6,047 nucleotides of DNA from an uncultured beta proteobacterium. GTDB taxonomy: Bacteria; Pseudomonadota; Gammaproteobacteria; Burkholderiales; Burkholderiaceae_C. The notes below the pieces were generated by a model. That model made no database searches and had not been told where the DNA came from. It was given only the letters and a program-made list of their open reading frames with translations. The stretch is from NCBI GenBank assembly GCA_903944555.1, contig CAJASG010000266.1, positions 1 through 6,047 on the forward strand. The letters are read 5' to 3'. A program made the translations under genes and the position numbers. This document shows, one piece after another, positions 1 through 6,047 of the stretch (position 1 is its first letter; each line of letters opens with the position of its first letter).

Positions 1-2
1 AT

Positions 3-1424
<1,422 letters not shown>

Positions 1425-1427
1425 GCC

Positions 1428-1844
1428 ATGAACACCATCCACGTTGATGTGGTCAGTGCCGAAGAGTCCATCTTCTCCGGTGAGGCGCGTTTCGTTGCCT
1501 TGCCAGGTGAAGCTGGTGAGCTTGGTGTGTACCCACGCCACACGCCCTTGATCACTCGTATCAAGGCTGGTGCAGTGCGTATTGAAATGGCAGATGGCAG
1601 CGAGGAATTCGTATTCGTCGCTGGCGGCATTCTGGAAGTTCAGCCCCACTGCGTAACGGTGTTGTCCGATACCGCTATTCGCGGTAAGGATTTGGACGAC
1701 GAGAAAGCCAACGCTGCTAAAGCACTTGCTGAAGAGGCACTGAAAAATGCCAAAGGCGAGCTGGATATTGCCCGTGCACAGTCCGAGTTGGCTGTCATGG
1801 CCGCACAGATTGCAGCATTGCGGAAGTACCGTTTGAAGAAGTAA
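1428..1844 (+). CDS. atpC: F1F0 ATP synthase subunit epsilon
   Basis: This is the epsilon subunit of the F1 central stalk. It couples the gamma shaft to the c-ring and can inhibit ATP hydrolysis through its mobile C-terminal helices. The product is 138 residues, the normal length for proteobacteria. The N-terminal beta-sandwich (about 1-85) includes the conserved stretch [17 protein letters not shown] (25-41). The C-terminal helical hairpin (about 88-138) is Ala/Glu/Lys-rich. The ATG lies 3 nt after the atpD stop and has no recognisable Shine-Dalgarno sequence, which suggests translational coupling to atpD. The segment LDDEKA (89-94) sits where the ATP-binding motif (I/L)DxxRA occurs in some epsilon subunits, with Lys in place of Arg. 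A strong terminator follows at 1864-1887, so this is the last gene of the operon. Confidence 0.97.
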   Translation: MNTIHVDVVSAEESIFSGEARFVALPGEAGELGVYPRHTPLITRIKAGAVRIEMADGSEEFVFVAGGILEVQPHCVTVLSDTAIRGKDLDDEKANAAKALAEEALKNAKGELDIARAQSELAVMAAQIAALRKYRLKK

Positions 1845-1846
1845 GA

Positions 1847-1858
1847 AGCGCAAGCGCT
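1847..1858 (+). repeat. Short inverted repeat between atpC and its terminator
   Basis: AGCGC-AA-GCGCT is a 5-bp perfect inverted repeat with a 2-nt centre. It begins 3 nt after the atpC stop and ends 5 nt before the terminator stem. With so tight a loop it is a weak RNA hairpin. It could add to 3'-end stability or be a protein-binding dyad, or it could be chance. Confidence 0.3.
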
Positions 1859-1863
1859 AATTC

Positions 1864-1887
1864 AAAAACCGCCTTTAGGCGGTTTTT
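1864..1887 (+). terminator. Intrinsic terminator of the atp operon
   Basis: The perfect 10-bp inverted repeat AAAAACCGCC / GGCGGTTTTT has a 4-nt TTTA loop. The GC part of the stem (CCGCC/GGCGG) is followed by a run of five T. It lies 19 nt after the atpC stop. The A-run on the left means it could also stop transcripts arriving from the right, but no minus-strand gene is close enough to need this. Confidence 0.92.
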
Positions 1888-1957
1888 GCGTTTCTGATGC
1901 CACCTTCATGCGCTTAAACGCGGCAAAATACCGGATTCAGATTCCACAAAGACAAAG

Positions 1958-2407
1958 ATGCCAAAAGCACGCCAGCACGCCGTTATTGGTGGTTCGCCAG
2001 ACGAGATTGAAGCTGCGTTTTACGAGGCGTTGCAGTCTGCAGATATCGAAAAGCTCATGGCGTGTTGGGCCGATGAGGATGACATCGTGTGCATTCATCC
2101 CGGTGGACCGCGGGTCGTGGGTCATGGCGCGATTCGATCCGCATTTGAAGCGATGTTTACCCACAGTGGATCCATTCACGCAAGCCCGGAAAGCATTCGC
2201 CGGCTCGATTCATTGGCCAGTGCAGTACACCATGTACTGGAAAAAATTGAAGTTTTGACCACGGAAGGGCCCGCCAAAGCCTATGTTCTAGCGACCAATG
2301 TGTACCACAAGACGGCGCAAGGATGGCGGATGGTGGTACACCATGCCAGCCCAGGATCACAGGATGAGCGGCAAGAAATAGACCAAGCGACTCAAGTTTT
2401 ACATTGA
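1958..2407 (+). CDS. SnoaL/NTF2-like small-domain protein (nuclear transport factor 2 family)
   Basis: The product is 149 residues and soluble, with no signal peptide or membrane segment. It resembles the SnoaL-like/NTF2-like superfamily, small cone-shaped alpha+beta domains used as enzymes or ligand-binding folds. Supporting features are an N-terminal helix (DEIEAAFYEALQSADIEKLM, 15-34), followed by WADEDDIVCIHPGG (37-50), which matches the family's usual 'W-x-D-D-x-x-x-x-x-P-x-G' region, a G-H-x-A-I-R segment (55-60), and a final strand GWRMVVHHASP (122-132). The substrate or reaction cannot be told from sequence. The ATG at 1958 has only a weak purine-rich stretch (AAAG) before it. It begins 70 nt after the atp terminator, and no convincing promoter is visible in that gap, so it may depend on read-through or on a weak promoter. 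The YheT-type gene follows 43 nt downstream on the same strand. Confidence 0.85.
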   Translation: MPKARQHAVIGGSPDEIEAAFYEALQSADIEKLMACWADEDDIVCIHPGGPRVVGHGAIRSAFEAMFTHSGSIHASPESIRRLDSLASAVHHVLEKIEVLTTEGPAKAYVLATNVYHKTAQGWRMVVHHASPGSQDERQEIDQATQVLH

Positions 2408-2450
2408 TCCCGACCACGCGCCACTTATCGCGGTATGTTTGCCGAAGCCT

Positions 2451-3425
2451 ATGAAATATGTTGCGCCAACTTGGCTCCCCGGCGGGAATTTGCAGACCAT
2501 TTGGCCCGCTTTGTACGCTCGACGGGTGTTCGGCCCTGAGCCGGTATTCCGCAGAGAGCGATGGACCACCCCTGATTCGGACTTTATTGATGTCGACTGG
2601 CTGGTTGGTGCCAGCTCGCCGGGGACGCCCTTGCTGGTTCTCTTTCATGGGCTTGAGGGTTCATCCCGGAGCCACTATGCCGAGGCGTTCGCGGATTTTG
2701 CACAAGAACAGGGGCTTGCCTACGTGGTGCCCCACTTCCGTGGTTGTAGCGGGGAGTTGAACGAAGGGCCGCGCGCCTACCACTCCGGGGATTTCGAGGA
2801 GGTTGGCTGGGTGCTGGCGCGCCTGCGCCAGTGCCACCCCGGCCCCGTCATTGCTGTGGGCGTATCTTTGGGTGGAAATGCACTATTGCGCTGGGCCGAA
2901 GAGATGGGCGCTACCGCTGCCGAAGTGGTTTCCGGCATTGCCGCCGTTAGCTCGCCGATTGATCTGGCGGCGGGTGGACACGCGATCGGCAAAGGGTTCA
3001 ACCGACTGGTGTACACGCGCATGTTCTTGAACACCATGAAGCCCAAGGCGCTGCTGAAACTCGCCCAGCATCCTGGCCTATTTGACCGCGAGGCCCTCAT
3101 GGCGGCGCGTGATCTGTATGCTTTCGATAACGCGTTCACGGCACCGTTGCACGGGTTTAAGAGTACGGAAGATTATTGGGCTCGCGGATCTGCCAAGCCG
3201 CACCTTCACCAGATTCGCGTTCCCGCGCTGGTAGTCAATGCGCGAAATGACCCCTTTGTTCCGGCCTGGTGTCTACCGACGCATTCCGAAGTCGGCAATT
3301 ACGTTACGCTTTGGCAGCCTGAGGGTGGTGGCCACGTTGGCTTTCCCCAAGGCGCATTGCCGGGTCATGTGCGCAAGATGCCCGACGCGGTGGGCGGATG
3401 GCTCCTGCAAACGTTTGCACGATAA
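2451..3425 (+). CDS. YheT-family alpha/beta-fold hydrolase
   Basis: The product is 324 residues from the ATG at 2451, the usual length of this family of cytoplasmic alpha/beta hydrolases (E. coli YheT and relatives, esterase-like, physiological substrate unsettled). The N-terminal signature APTWLPGGNLQTIWPAL (5-21) is typical of YheT. Other landmarks are the oxyanion-side HG at 66-67 (LFHGLEGSSRSHY), HFRGCSGE (95-102), the nucleophile elbow GVSLGG (137-142, Ser139), the acid in NARNDPFVP (Asp267) and the catalytic His in GGGHVGF (His295), giving a complete Ser-Asp-His triad. An alternative TTG start at 2439 would add four residues (MPKP). Neither start has a good Shine-Dalgarno sequence, and the ATG is chosen because it places the signature at the expected distance. 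It probably shares a transcript with the SnoaL-like gene upstream and the unknown gene 10 nt downstream. Confidence 0.93.
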   Translation: MKYVAPTWLPGGNLQTIWPALYARRVFGPEPVFRRERWTTPDSDFIDVDWLVGASSPGTPLLVLFHGLEGSSRSHYAEAFADFAQEQGLAYVVPHFRGCSGELNEGPRAYHSGDFEEVGWVLARLRQCHPGPVIAVGVSLGGNALLRWAEEMGATAAEVVSGIAAVSSPIDLAAGGHAIGKGFNRLVYTRMFLNTMKPKALLKLAQHPGLFDREALMAARDLYAFDNAFTAPLHGFKSTEDYWARGSAKPHLHQIRVPALVVNARNDPFVPAWCLPTHSEVGNYVTLWQPEGGGHVGFPQGALPGHVRKMPDAVGGWLLQTFAR

Positions 3426-3428
3426 GGA
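3424..3428 (+). promoter_or_regulatory. Ribosome binding site of the 3436 gene
   Basis: AAGGA overlaps the stop codon of the YheT-type gene and lies 7 nt before the ATG at 3436. This is a good Shine-Dalgarno sequence. It fixes the start and supports co-translation of the two genes from one mRNA. Confidence 0.75.
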
Positions 3429-3435
3429 ACACTGA

Positions 3436-3978
3436 ATGGATGACATTGTTAAGCAAGCCATGGCCAAGTGGCCCAACGTCCCCGACTGTTATGGCTGGTT
3501 AGGTTTGGATGCCCGCGGAAACTGGTACATGCGCGACGACTCGGCACAGGCGGCTGGCAATTTCAATAGCGGCACGCCAGGAGCCAAAGGGTCATTGCTC
3601 AAACACGAGAAGCTCATCGACTTCATCCAACGCAATTACGCATGCAATGCGCAGGGGCACTGGTATTTCCAGAACGGGCCACAACGCGTGTTTGTCGAAC
3701 TGTCCGCTACGCCATGGATCTGGCGCGTTAGCGCAGCGCAGGCGCTGACGGCCCATACGGGGCAATCGGTAGAGTACCGTCAGGCCCTGATGGACGAATA
3801 CGGTTGGCTGTACCTCGAAACATCATGCGGGTTTGGTTTGGTACACACGCAAGATGTACCCGAGGCCGCGCAGGCGGTGGACGCAGGGCTATGGAAAGTG
3901 ACGGAGGTACCACGGGCCGCCTTGTCGAGCCGTTATGGTTACGTTACAAGCCCACTGACGGTGTTCGCAGGGCAATAA
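3436..3978 (+). CDS. Conserved-looking protein of unknown function with aromatic repeat
   Basis: The product is 180 residues, soluble, with no signal peptide or membrane segment. Function is not recognised. From memory it resembles betaproteobacterial proteins carrying a DUF label (DUF2946/DUF2944 type), but I cannot verify this. It is rich in Trp, Tyr and Gly. Two segments match closely: DARGNWYMRD (25-34) and NAQGHWYFQN (71-80), both fitting [DN]-A-x-G-[NH]-W-Y-[MF]-x-[DN]. YGWL occurs at 19-22 and again at 122-125 (EYGWLYLETS). This suggests beta-hairpin units repeated across the protein, possibly a small beta-rich fold. Between them are FVELSATPWIWRV (86-98) and a predicted helical stretch (99-119). 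The start is supported by AAGGA 7 nt upstream. It lies 10 nt after the YheT-type gene, so the two are probably co-expressed. A terminator follows 3 nt after its stop. Confidence 0.8.
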   Translation: MDDIVKQAMAKWPNVPDCYGWLGLDARGNWYMRDDSAQAAGNFNSGTPGAKGSLLKHEKLIDFIQRNYACNAQGHWYFQNGPQRVFVELSATPWIWRVSAAQALTAHTGQSVEYRQALMDEYGWLYLETSCGFGLVHTQDVPEAAQAVDAGLWKVTEVPRAALSSRYGYVTSPLTVFAGQ

Positions 3979-3981
3979 AAA

Positions 3982-4002
3982 AGCCGGCATCTTTCGCCGG
4001 CT
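3982..4002. terminator. Shared intrinsic terminator between convergent genes
   Basis: The stem AGCCGGC / GCCGGCT (7 bp) has a 7-nt loop. On the minus strand it is followed by a run of six T, so it is a strong terminator for the cytochrome gene ending at 4023. On the plus strand the stem is followed by CG and then TTTT, a weaker tract, which would end the SnoaL-YheT-unknown transcript. It sits 3 nt after the plus-strand stop and about 20 nt beyond the minus-strand stop. Confidence 0.88.
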
Positions 4003-4022
4003 CGTTTTCGGAGTGAGGCGAA

Positions 4023-4553
4023 TTATTTCGCGGCTTCCGCTTCCACTGGTTTCTTGGGCTCGTCAAACTTGGCTCCACCAGCATTGGCCATGTAGACCAC
4101 TGCACGGGCGATTTCAAAGTCGGAGAAATCACCGCCCCCTTGGGCTCCCATGGCGTTCTTGCCCTTTAACGAAGAGTTCCACAGGGAATCAAACCCGGTC
4201 TTAATGCGAGGCCCCCATGCAGCGGCATCGCTAAATTTAGGAGAACCTGCAGCGCCTGTAGCGTGACAGCCTGAGCATTGCGCAGCGTAAACCTGCTGTC
4301 CTGTTTTCATTTCGCGGTTGGCGTCACGAATTTCAACCATGCCCACTTTTTGAATACGTTCCGCCGTGGCTTTCTCCACGTTCACCGCACCCGCTGCGGG
4401 CTTGTTGTCCGAAGTAACGTAATACACCAAACCGATGATTACAAAAATCGGGATGATGAAAGAGAAAAAAACCGCCAGCAACAATTGCTTTGGATTTTTG
4501 ATAGGGCCGGTGTGGGCCTCATCGTGAACAGTTGCGTTGCTGTGGTCGCTCAT
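4023..4553 (-). CDS. Membrane-anchored class I cytochrome c (cytochrome c5-like)
   Basis: The product is 176 residues. A short polar, His-containing N-terminus (about 1-21, His at 4, 10 and 14) precedes one hydrophobic segment (about 23-46, LLLAVFFSFIIPIFVIIGLVYYV). This acts as an uncleaved anchor, leaving the haem domain in the periplasm. The haem c motif is CSGCH (93-97). The likely axial Met is Met135 in KNAMGAQGGG, followed by the C-terminal helix FSDFEIARAVVYMANAGG (143-160) typical of class I cytochromes c. It should carry electrons in the respiratory chain. The partner oxidase or reductase is not in the window. The tail (161-176) is Lys/Glu/Ala-rich. GAGGA lies 4 nt before the ATG. 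It is transcribed away from the tRNA-Arg gene and ends against the shared terminator at 3982-4002. The cytochrome c5 label is a family guess. The haem-binding and anchor assignments are firm. Confidence 0.92.
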   Translation of the reverse strand: MSDHSNATVHDEAHTGPIKNPKQLLLAVFFSFIIPIFVIIGLVYYVTSDNKPAAGAVNVEKATAERIQKVGMVEIRDANREMKTGQQVYAAQCSGCHATGAAGSPKFSDAAAWGPRIKTGFDSLWNSSLKGKNAMGAQGGGDFSDFEIARAVVYMANAGGAKFDEPKKPVEAEAAK

Positions 4554-4557
4554 GGTG

Positions 4558-4562
4558 TCCTC
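4558..4562 (-). promoter_or_regulatory. Ribosome binding site of the cytochrome c gene
   Basis: GAGGA on the minus strand, 4 nt before the ATG (context TGAGGACACCATG), supports the start at 4553. Confidence 0.65.
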
Positions 4563-4593
4563 AAAATGTCGGGGGATGCAAGATCAGCTTCGA

Positions 4594-4599
4594 ATTATA
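4594..4599 (-). promoter_or_regulatory. Candidate -10 element for the cytochrome c gene
   Basis: A perfect TATAAT on the minus strand lies 40 nt upstream of the cytochrome ATG, predicting a 5' leader of roughly 33 nt. No good -35 is found at 16-18 nt spacing (GGCGCT at 17 nt), so an activator may be needed, or the element may be fortuitous. Confidence 0.5.
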
Positions 4600-4622
4600 G
4601 CGGCCAGCTCTGCGAAAGCGCC

Positions 4623-4628
4623 TACAAT
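4623..4628 (+). promoter_or_regulatory. Candidate -10 element for tRNA-Arg
   Basis: TACAAT matches the sigma70 -10 consensus at five of six positions. It is followed by a GC-rich stretch (GCGCC) before the expected start near 4635, about 10 nt ahead of the mature tRNA 5' end. GC-rich discriminators are typical of stable-RNA promoters under stringent control. The -35 region (GCGGCC at 17 nt spacing) is poor. Confidence 0.5.
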
Positions 4629-4644
4629 TGCGCCTGCTCAAGAT

Positions 4645-4720
4645 GCGGCTGTAGCTCAGTGGATAGAGTATTGGCCTCCGAAGCCAAGGGTCGTGGGTTC
4701 GATCCCCGCCAGCCGCACCA
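4645..4720 (+). tRNA. tRNA-Arg, anticodon CCG
   Basis: The complete 76-nt cloverleaf has an encoded CCA end. The acceptor arm is GCGGCTG/CAGCCGC, the D stem GCTC/GAGT with an 8-nt loop AGTGGATA, the anticodon stem TTGGC/GCCAA with loop CTCCGAA, the variable region GGGTC, and the T arm GTGGG-TTCGATC-CCCGC. The anticodon CCG (4678-4680) reads CGG. The arginine identity bases A20 (4663) and C35 (4679) are both present, supporting arginine charging. Position 47 in the variable region is U (T4691) after G46, the configuration that receives acp3U in several bacterial tRNAs. No terminator follows, and a DTW-domain gene begins 31-52 nt downstream on the same strand, so the primary transcript probably carries both. 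Confidence 0.97.
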
Positions 4721-4772
4721 ACAAGTTGAATCTAAATCTAAGGCCCGTGGTCTGCCTGAATCCCTCTTAGAC

Positions 4773-5462
4773 TTGCAAATTCATTCTGTCGGGTCTGCGT
4801 CCAACACGCGGCGCCACCTGTGCAAGGCCTGCGCGCGTCCCCTAAGTACCTGTATTTGCCACTGGATTACGCTGATCGCGCACCAGGTTGAGGTGCTGGT
4901 CTTGCAGCATCCCCTTGAGGTGGACAACGCCAAGGGCAGCGCCCGGTTGTTGCACTTGTGTTTGCCACGCAGTCGCATGGTCACGGGAGAGTTGTTTACC
5001 GAGCCGGAGTTGCAGGCATTGCTGTTTGGGCCCCTTCGTTGCCAAACCGGGGTGCCTTGCCCAAAGCACGTGATTCTTTTGTATCCAGACATGCCGCACG
5101 ACCAGGCGTTGGGCGTAAAAGCGCCGCCGTTTTTGGAGCCCGCCTTCCTTCGCGAGCCGACGCAGTTACGGCTGGTGGTGCTGGACGGTACTTGGCGTAA
5201 AAGCCGCAAGATGCTGCACCTCAACCCCTTGCTGCAGCAGTTGCCGCGCTTGTCCCTTAGAGACATGCCCGCATCGCACTACGTGATTCGCAAAGCGCAC
5301 CGGCCGGACCAGTTGTCCACGCTGGAGGCCACCTGCGCAGCACTCAGTCAGCTGGAGCAAAACACCGAGCGCTTTGCACCCTTGCTGGCGGCATTTGATG
5401 GTTTTGTCGGTCAGCAGTTGGCGTATCGTGTCGGCAGGGCCGACCCGCTGGCGGCTATTTAA
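4773..5462 (+). CDS. DTW-domain protein, probable tRNA-uridine aminocarboxypropyltransferase (TapT/YfiP-like)
   Basis: DTW-domain enzymes of the SPOUT superfamily, such as E. coli TapT, transfer the aminocarboxypropyl group of S-adenosylmethionine to U47 of tRNAs (acp3U47). From the TTG at 4773 the product is 229 residues, normal for the family. Visible features are a Cys cluster C17-x2-C20-x6-C27-x-C29 (CKACARPLSTCIC), the conserved LQHPLEVDNAKGSARL (44-59), GELF (72-75), YPD (104-106), the family motif DGTW (138-141) followed by RKSRKM, and a C-terminal helical region ending at the stop. The start is uncertain. There is no ATG between the tRNA end and residue 69, and no in-frame GTG. TTG 4773 has no Shine-Dalgarno sequence, while CTG 4752 has AAGG 8 nt upstream. 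The conserved domain begins only about a dozen residues after the TTG. It likely relies on the tRNA promoter. The reading frame stays open backward through the tRNA, but that part is not coding. Confidence 0.88.
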   Translation: MQIHSVGSASNTRRHLCKACARPLSTCICHWITLIAHQVEVLVLQHPLEVDNAKGSARLLHLCLPRSRMVTGELFTEPELQALLFGPLRCQTGVPCPKHVILLYPDMPHDQALGVKAPPFLEPAFLREPTQLRLVVLDGTWRKSRKMLHLNPLLQQLPRLSLRDMPASHYVIRKAHRPDQLSTLEATCAALSQLEQNTERFAPLLAAFDGFVGQQLAYRVGRADPLAAI

Positions 5463-6047
5463 CCAATTGGTTGAGTTGGATGATGGGCAGCAACACCGCC
5501 AACACGATCAGCATGACGACCAGCCCCATCACCACAATGAGGAGTGGCTCCAGCAATGTGGCCAGCTGCATGGCTCGGCGTTGCACTTCGGCGCGCAGTT
5601 GGCGGGCGGCGCGTTCCAGCATCACCGGGAGTTGGCCGGTTTGTTCGCCCAAGCGGGCAAACATACCCAGCAGCGCCGGAAAGCGCTGCTTGTGCGCCAG
5701 CGCACTGGCCAGCGGAGCGCCCTCGCGCACCAGCACCAGCGCTTCCAAGGCGTCAGCGCGCATGGCCCGGTTAGACAGCGTGTCGGCAGCGGCCTGCAAC
5801 GCTTTGAGGATTGGGACGCCCGCCGCGCTCAACATGGCCAATGTGCTGGCAAACCGGGCCGCGTTGTAGCCGCGCGCCAGCCTTCCCAACACAGGTAAAC
5901 GTAGCCAGGTTGCATCAAAATTCTGACGAAAAGAGGCTCTAGACCAAGCAATACGTGCGCAACCAGCTATGAAAATAATAGCGACCAAAATAACCCCGCC
6001 GTAGTTTCGTACACCGGCACTGATGCCCAGCATCATCTGGGTCAACA
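5455..6047 (-). CDS. gspF: Type II secretion system inner-membrane protein GspF, C-terminal part
   Basis: This is a partial gene: the 5' end lies beyond the right edge of the window and about 197 C-terminal residues are seen. GspF is the polytopic inner-membrane platform protein of the type II secretion system, contacting the GspE ATPase and GspL. Counting from the first residue visible, there is a membrane segment (about 15-34, GGVILVAIIFIAGCARIAW), a second T2SSF domain beginning at RFASTLAMLSAAGVPILKAL, the family stretch EGAPLASAL, a GEQTGQLPVMLERAA segment, and a C-terminal membrane segment ending in LLPIIQLNQLVK. The ending in NQLV is typical of GspF rather than the pilus protein PilC. 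Its stop (TAG, 5455-5457) lies inside the last codons of the DTW gene on the other strand, giving an 8-nt tail-to-tail overlap. Base composition and codon use change sharply near 5880: the part from there to about 5990 is AT-richer and uses rare codons. Confidence 0.9.
   Translation of the reverse strand, partial: LTQMMLGISAGVRNYGGVILVAIIFIAGCARIAWSRASFRQNFDATWLRLPVLGRLARGYNAARFASTLAMLSAAGVPILKALQAAADTLSNRAMRADALEALVLVREGAPLASALAHKQRFPALLGMFARLGEQTGQLPVMLERAARQLRAEVQRRAMQLATLLEPLLIVVMGLVVMLIVLAVLLPIIQLNQLVK

Noticed and set aside
1888..1921. GCGTTT ... AAACGC inverted repeat between the atp terminator and the SnoaL-like gene
   Set aside because: It has only 6 bp per arm with 22 nt between and no extension inward or outward. 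It is too weak to call an operator.
1888..1957. Promoter for the SnoaL-like gene
   Set aside because: The best pair (TTTCTG and TTAAAC, 17 nt apart) matches the sigma70 consensus poorly at both hexamers, so no promoter is annotated.
2157..2648. 163-residue minus-strand open frame opposite the SnoaL-like and YheT-type genes
   Set aside because: It crosses two well-supported plus-strand genes and shows no domain or start signal.
4697..4720. tRNA-Arg 3' end as an integration (att) site
   Set aside because: No second copy of the tRNA 3' end and no integrase or mobile gene is seen in the window. A housekeeping-type gene follows directly.
4278..4772. Long plus-strand open frame that runs through the antisense of the cytochrome gene and through the tRNA into the DTW gene
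   Set aside because: The upstream part is antisense to a clear cytochrome c and includes a complete tRNA. Recognisable DTW sequence begins only near 4809, so the protein must start after the tRNA.
5374..5898. 174-residue plus-strand open frame opposite gspF
   Set aside because: Its Gln/His-rich low-complexity product is typical of the complement of a GC-rich membrane gene, and gspF on the minus strand is clear.

Overview
The window looks like a chromosomal core segment of a betaproteobacterium, most likely Burkholderiales and probably Comamonadaceae (a Rhodoferax/Curvibacter-like lineage). This rests on the character of the F1 beta and epsilon sequences and on the combination of a YheT-type hydrolase, a membrane-anchored class I cytochrome c and a DTW-domain gene. 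The genus is not certain. No phage, transposon, integrase or CRISPR element is visible.

Layout. Bases 1-1887 are the 3' end of the ATP synthase operon: atpD (F1 beta) and atpC (F1 epsilon), 3 nt apart, closed by a strong intrinsic terminator. Bases 1958-3978 hold three co-directional genes that probably form a small transcription unit: a SnoaL/NTF2-like protein, a YheT-family alpha/beta hydrolase, and a 180-residue protein of unknown function with an internal aromatic repeat. A hairpin at 3982-4002 ends this unit and also serves the opposing gene. Bases 4023-4553 (minus strand) encode a membrane-anchored monohaem cytochrome c. A compact divergent promoter region (4554-4644) separates it from a tRNA-Arg(CCG) gene at 4645-4720. 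Directly downstream on the same strand is a DTW-domain protein, related to the enzymes that make acp3U at position 47 of tRNAs. Its 3' end overlaps, tail to tail, the end of a partial gspF (type II secretion inner-membrane protein) that leaves the window at the right edge.

Functional threads. ATP synthase and the cytochrome c belong to respiratory energy conservation. The tRNA and DTW gene form a plausible substrate/modifying-enzyme pair, because the tRNA carries U at position 47. gspF belongs to a type II secretion cluster lying mostly outside the window.

The points most worth a second look are: the tRNA-DTW arrangement, including the absence of any ATG start for the DTW gene; the repeat in the unknown protein at 3436-3978; and an abrupt change in base composition and codon use inside gspF near 5880. 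I see no clear evidence of an entirely new system. The genes otherwise look like conserved housekeeping functions.
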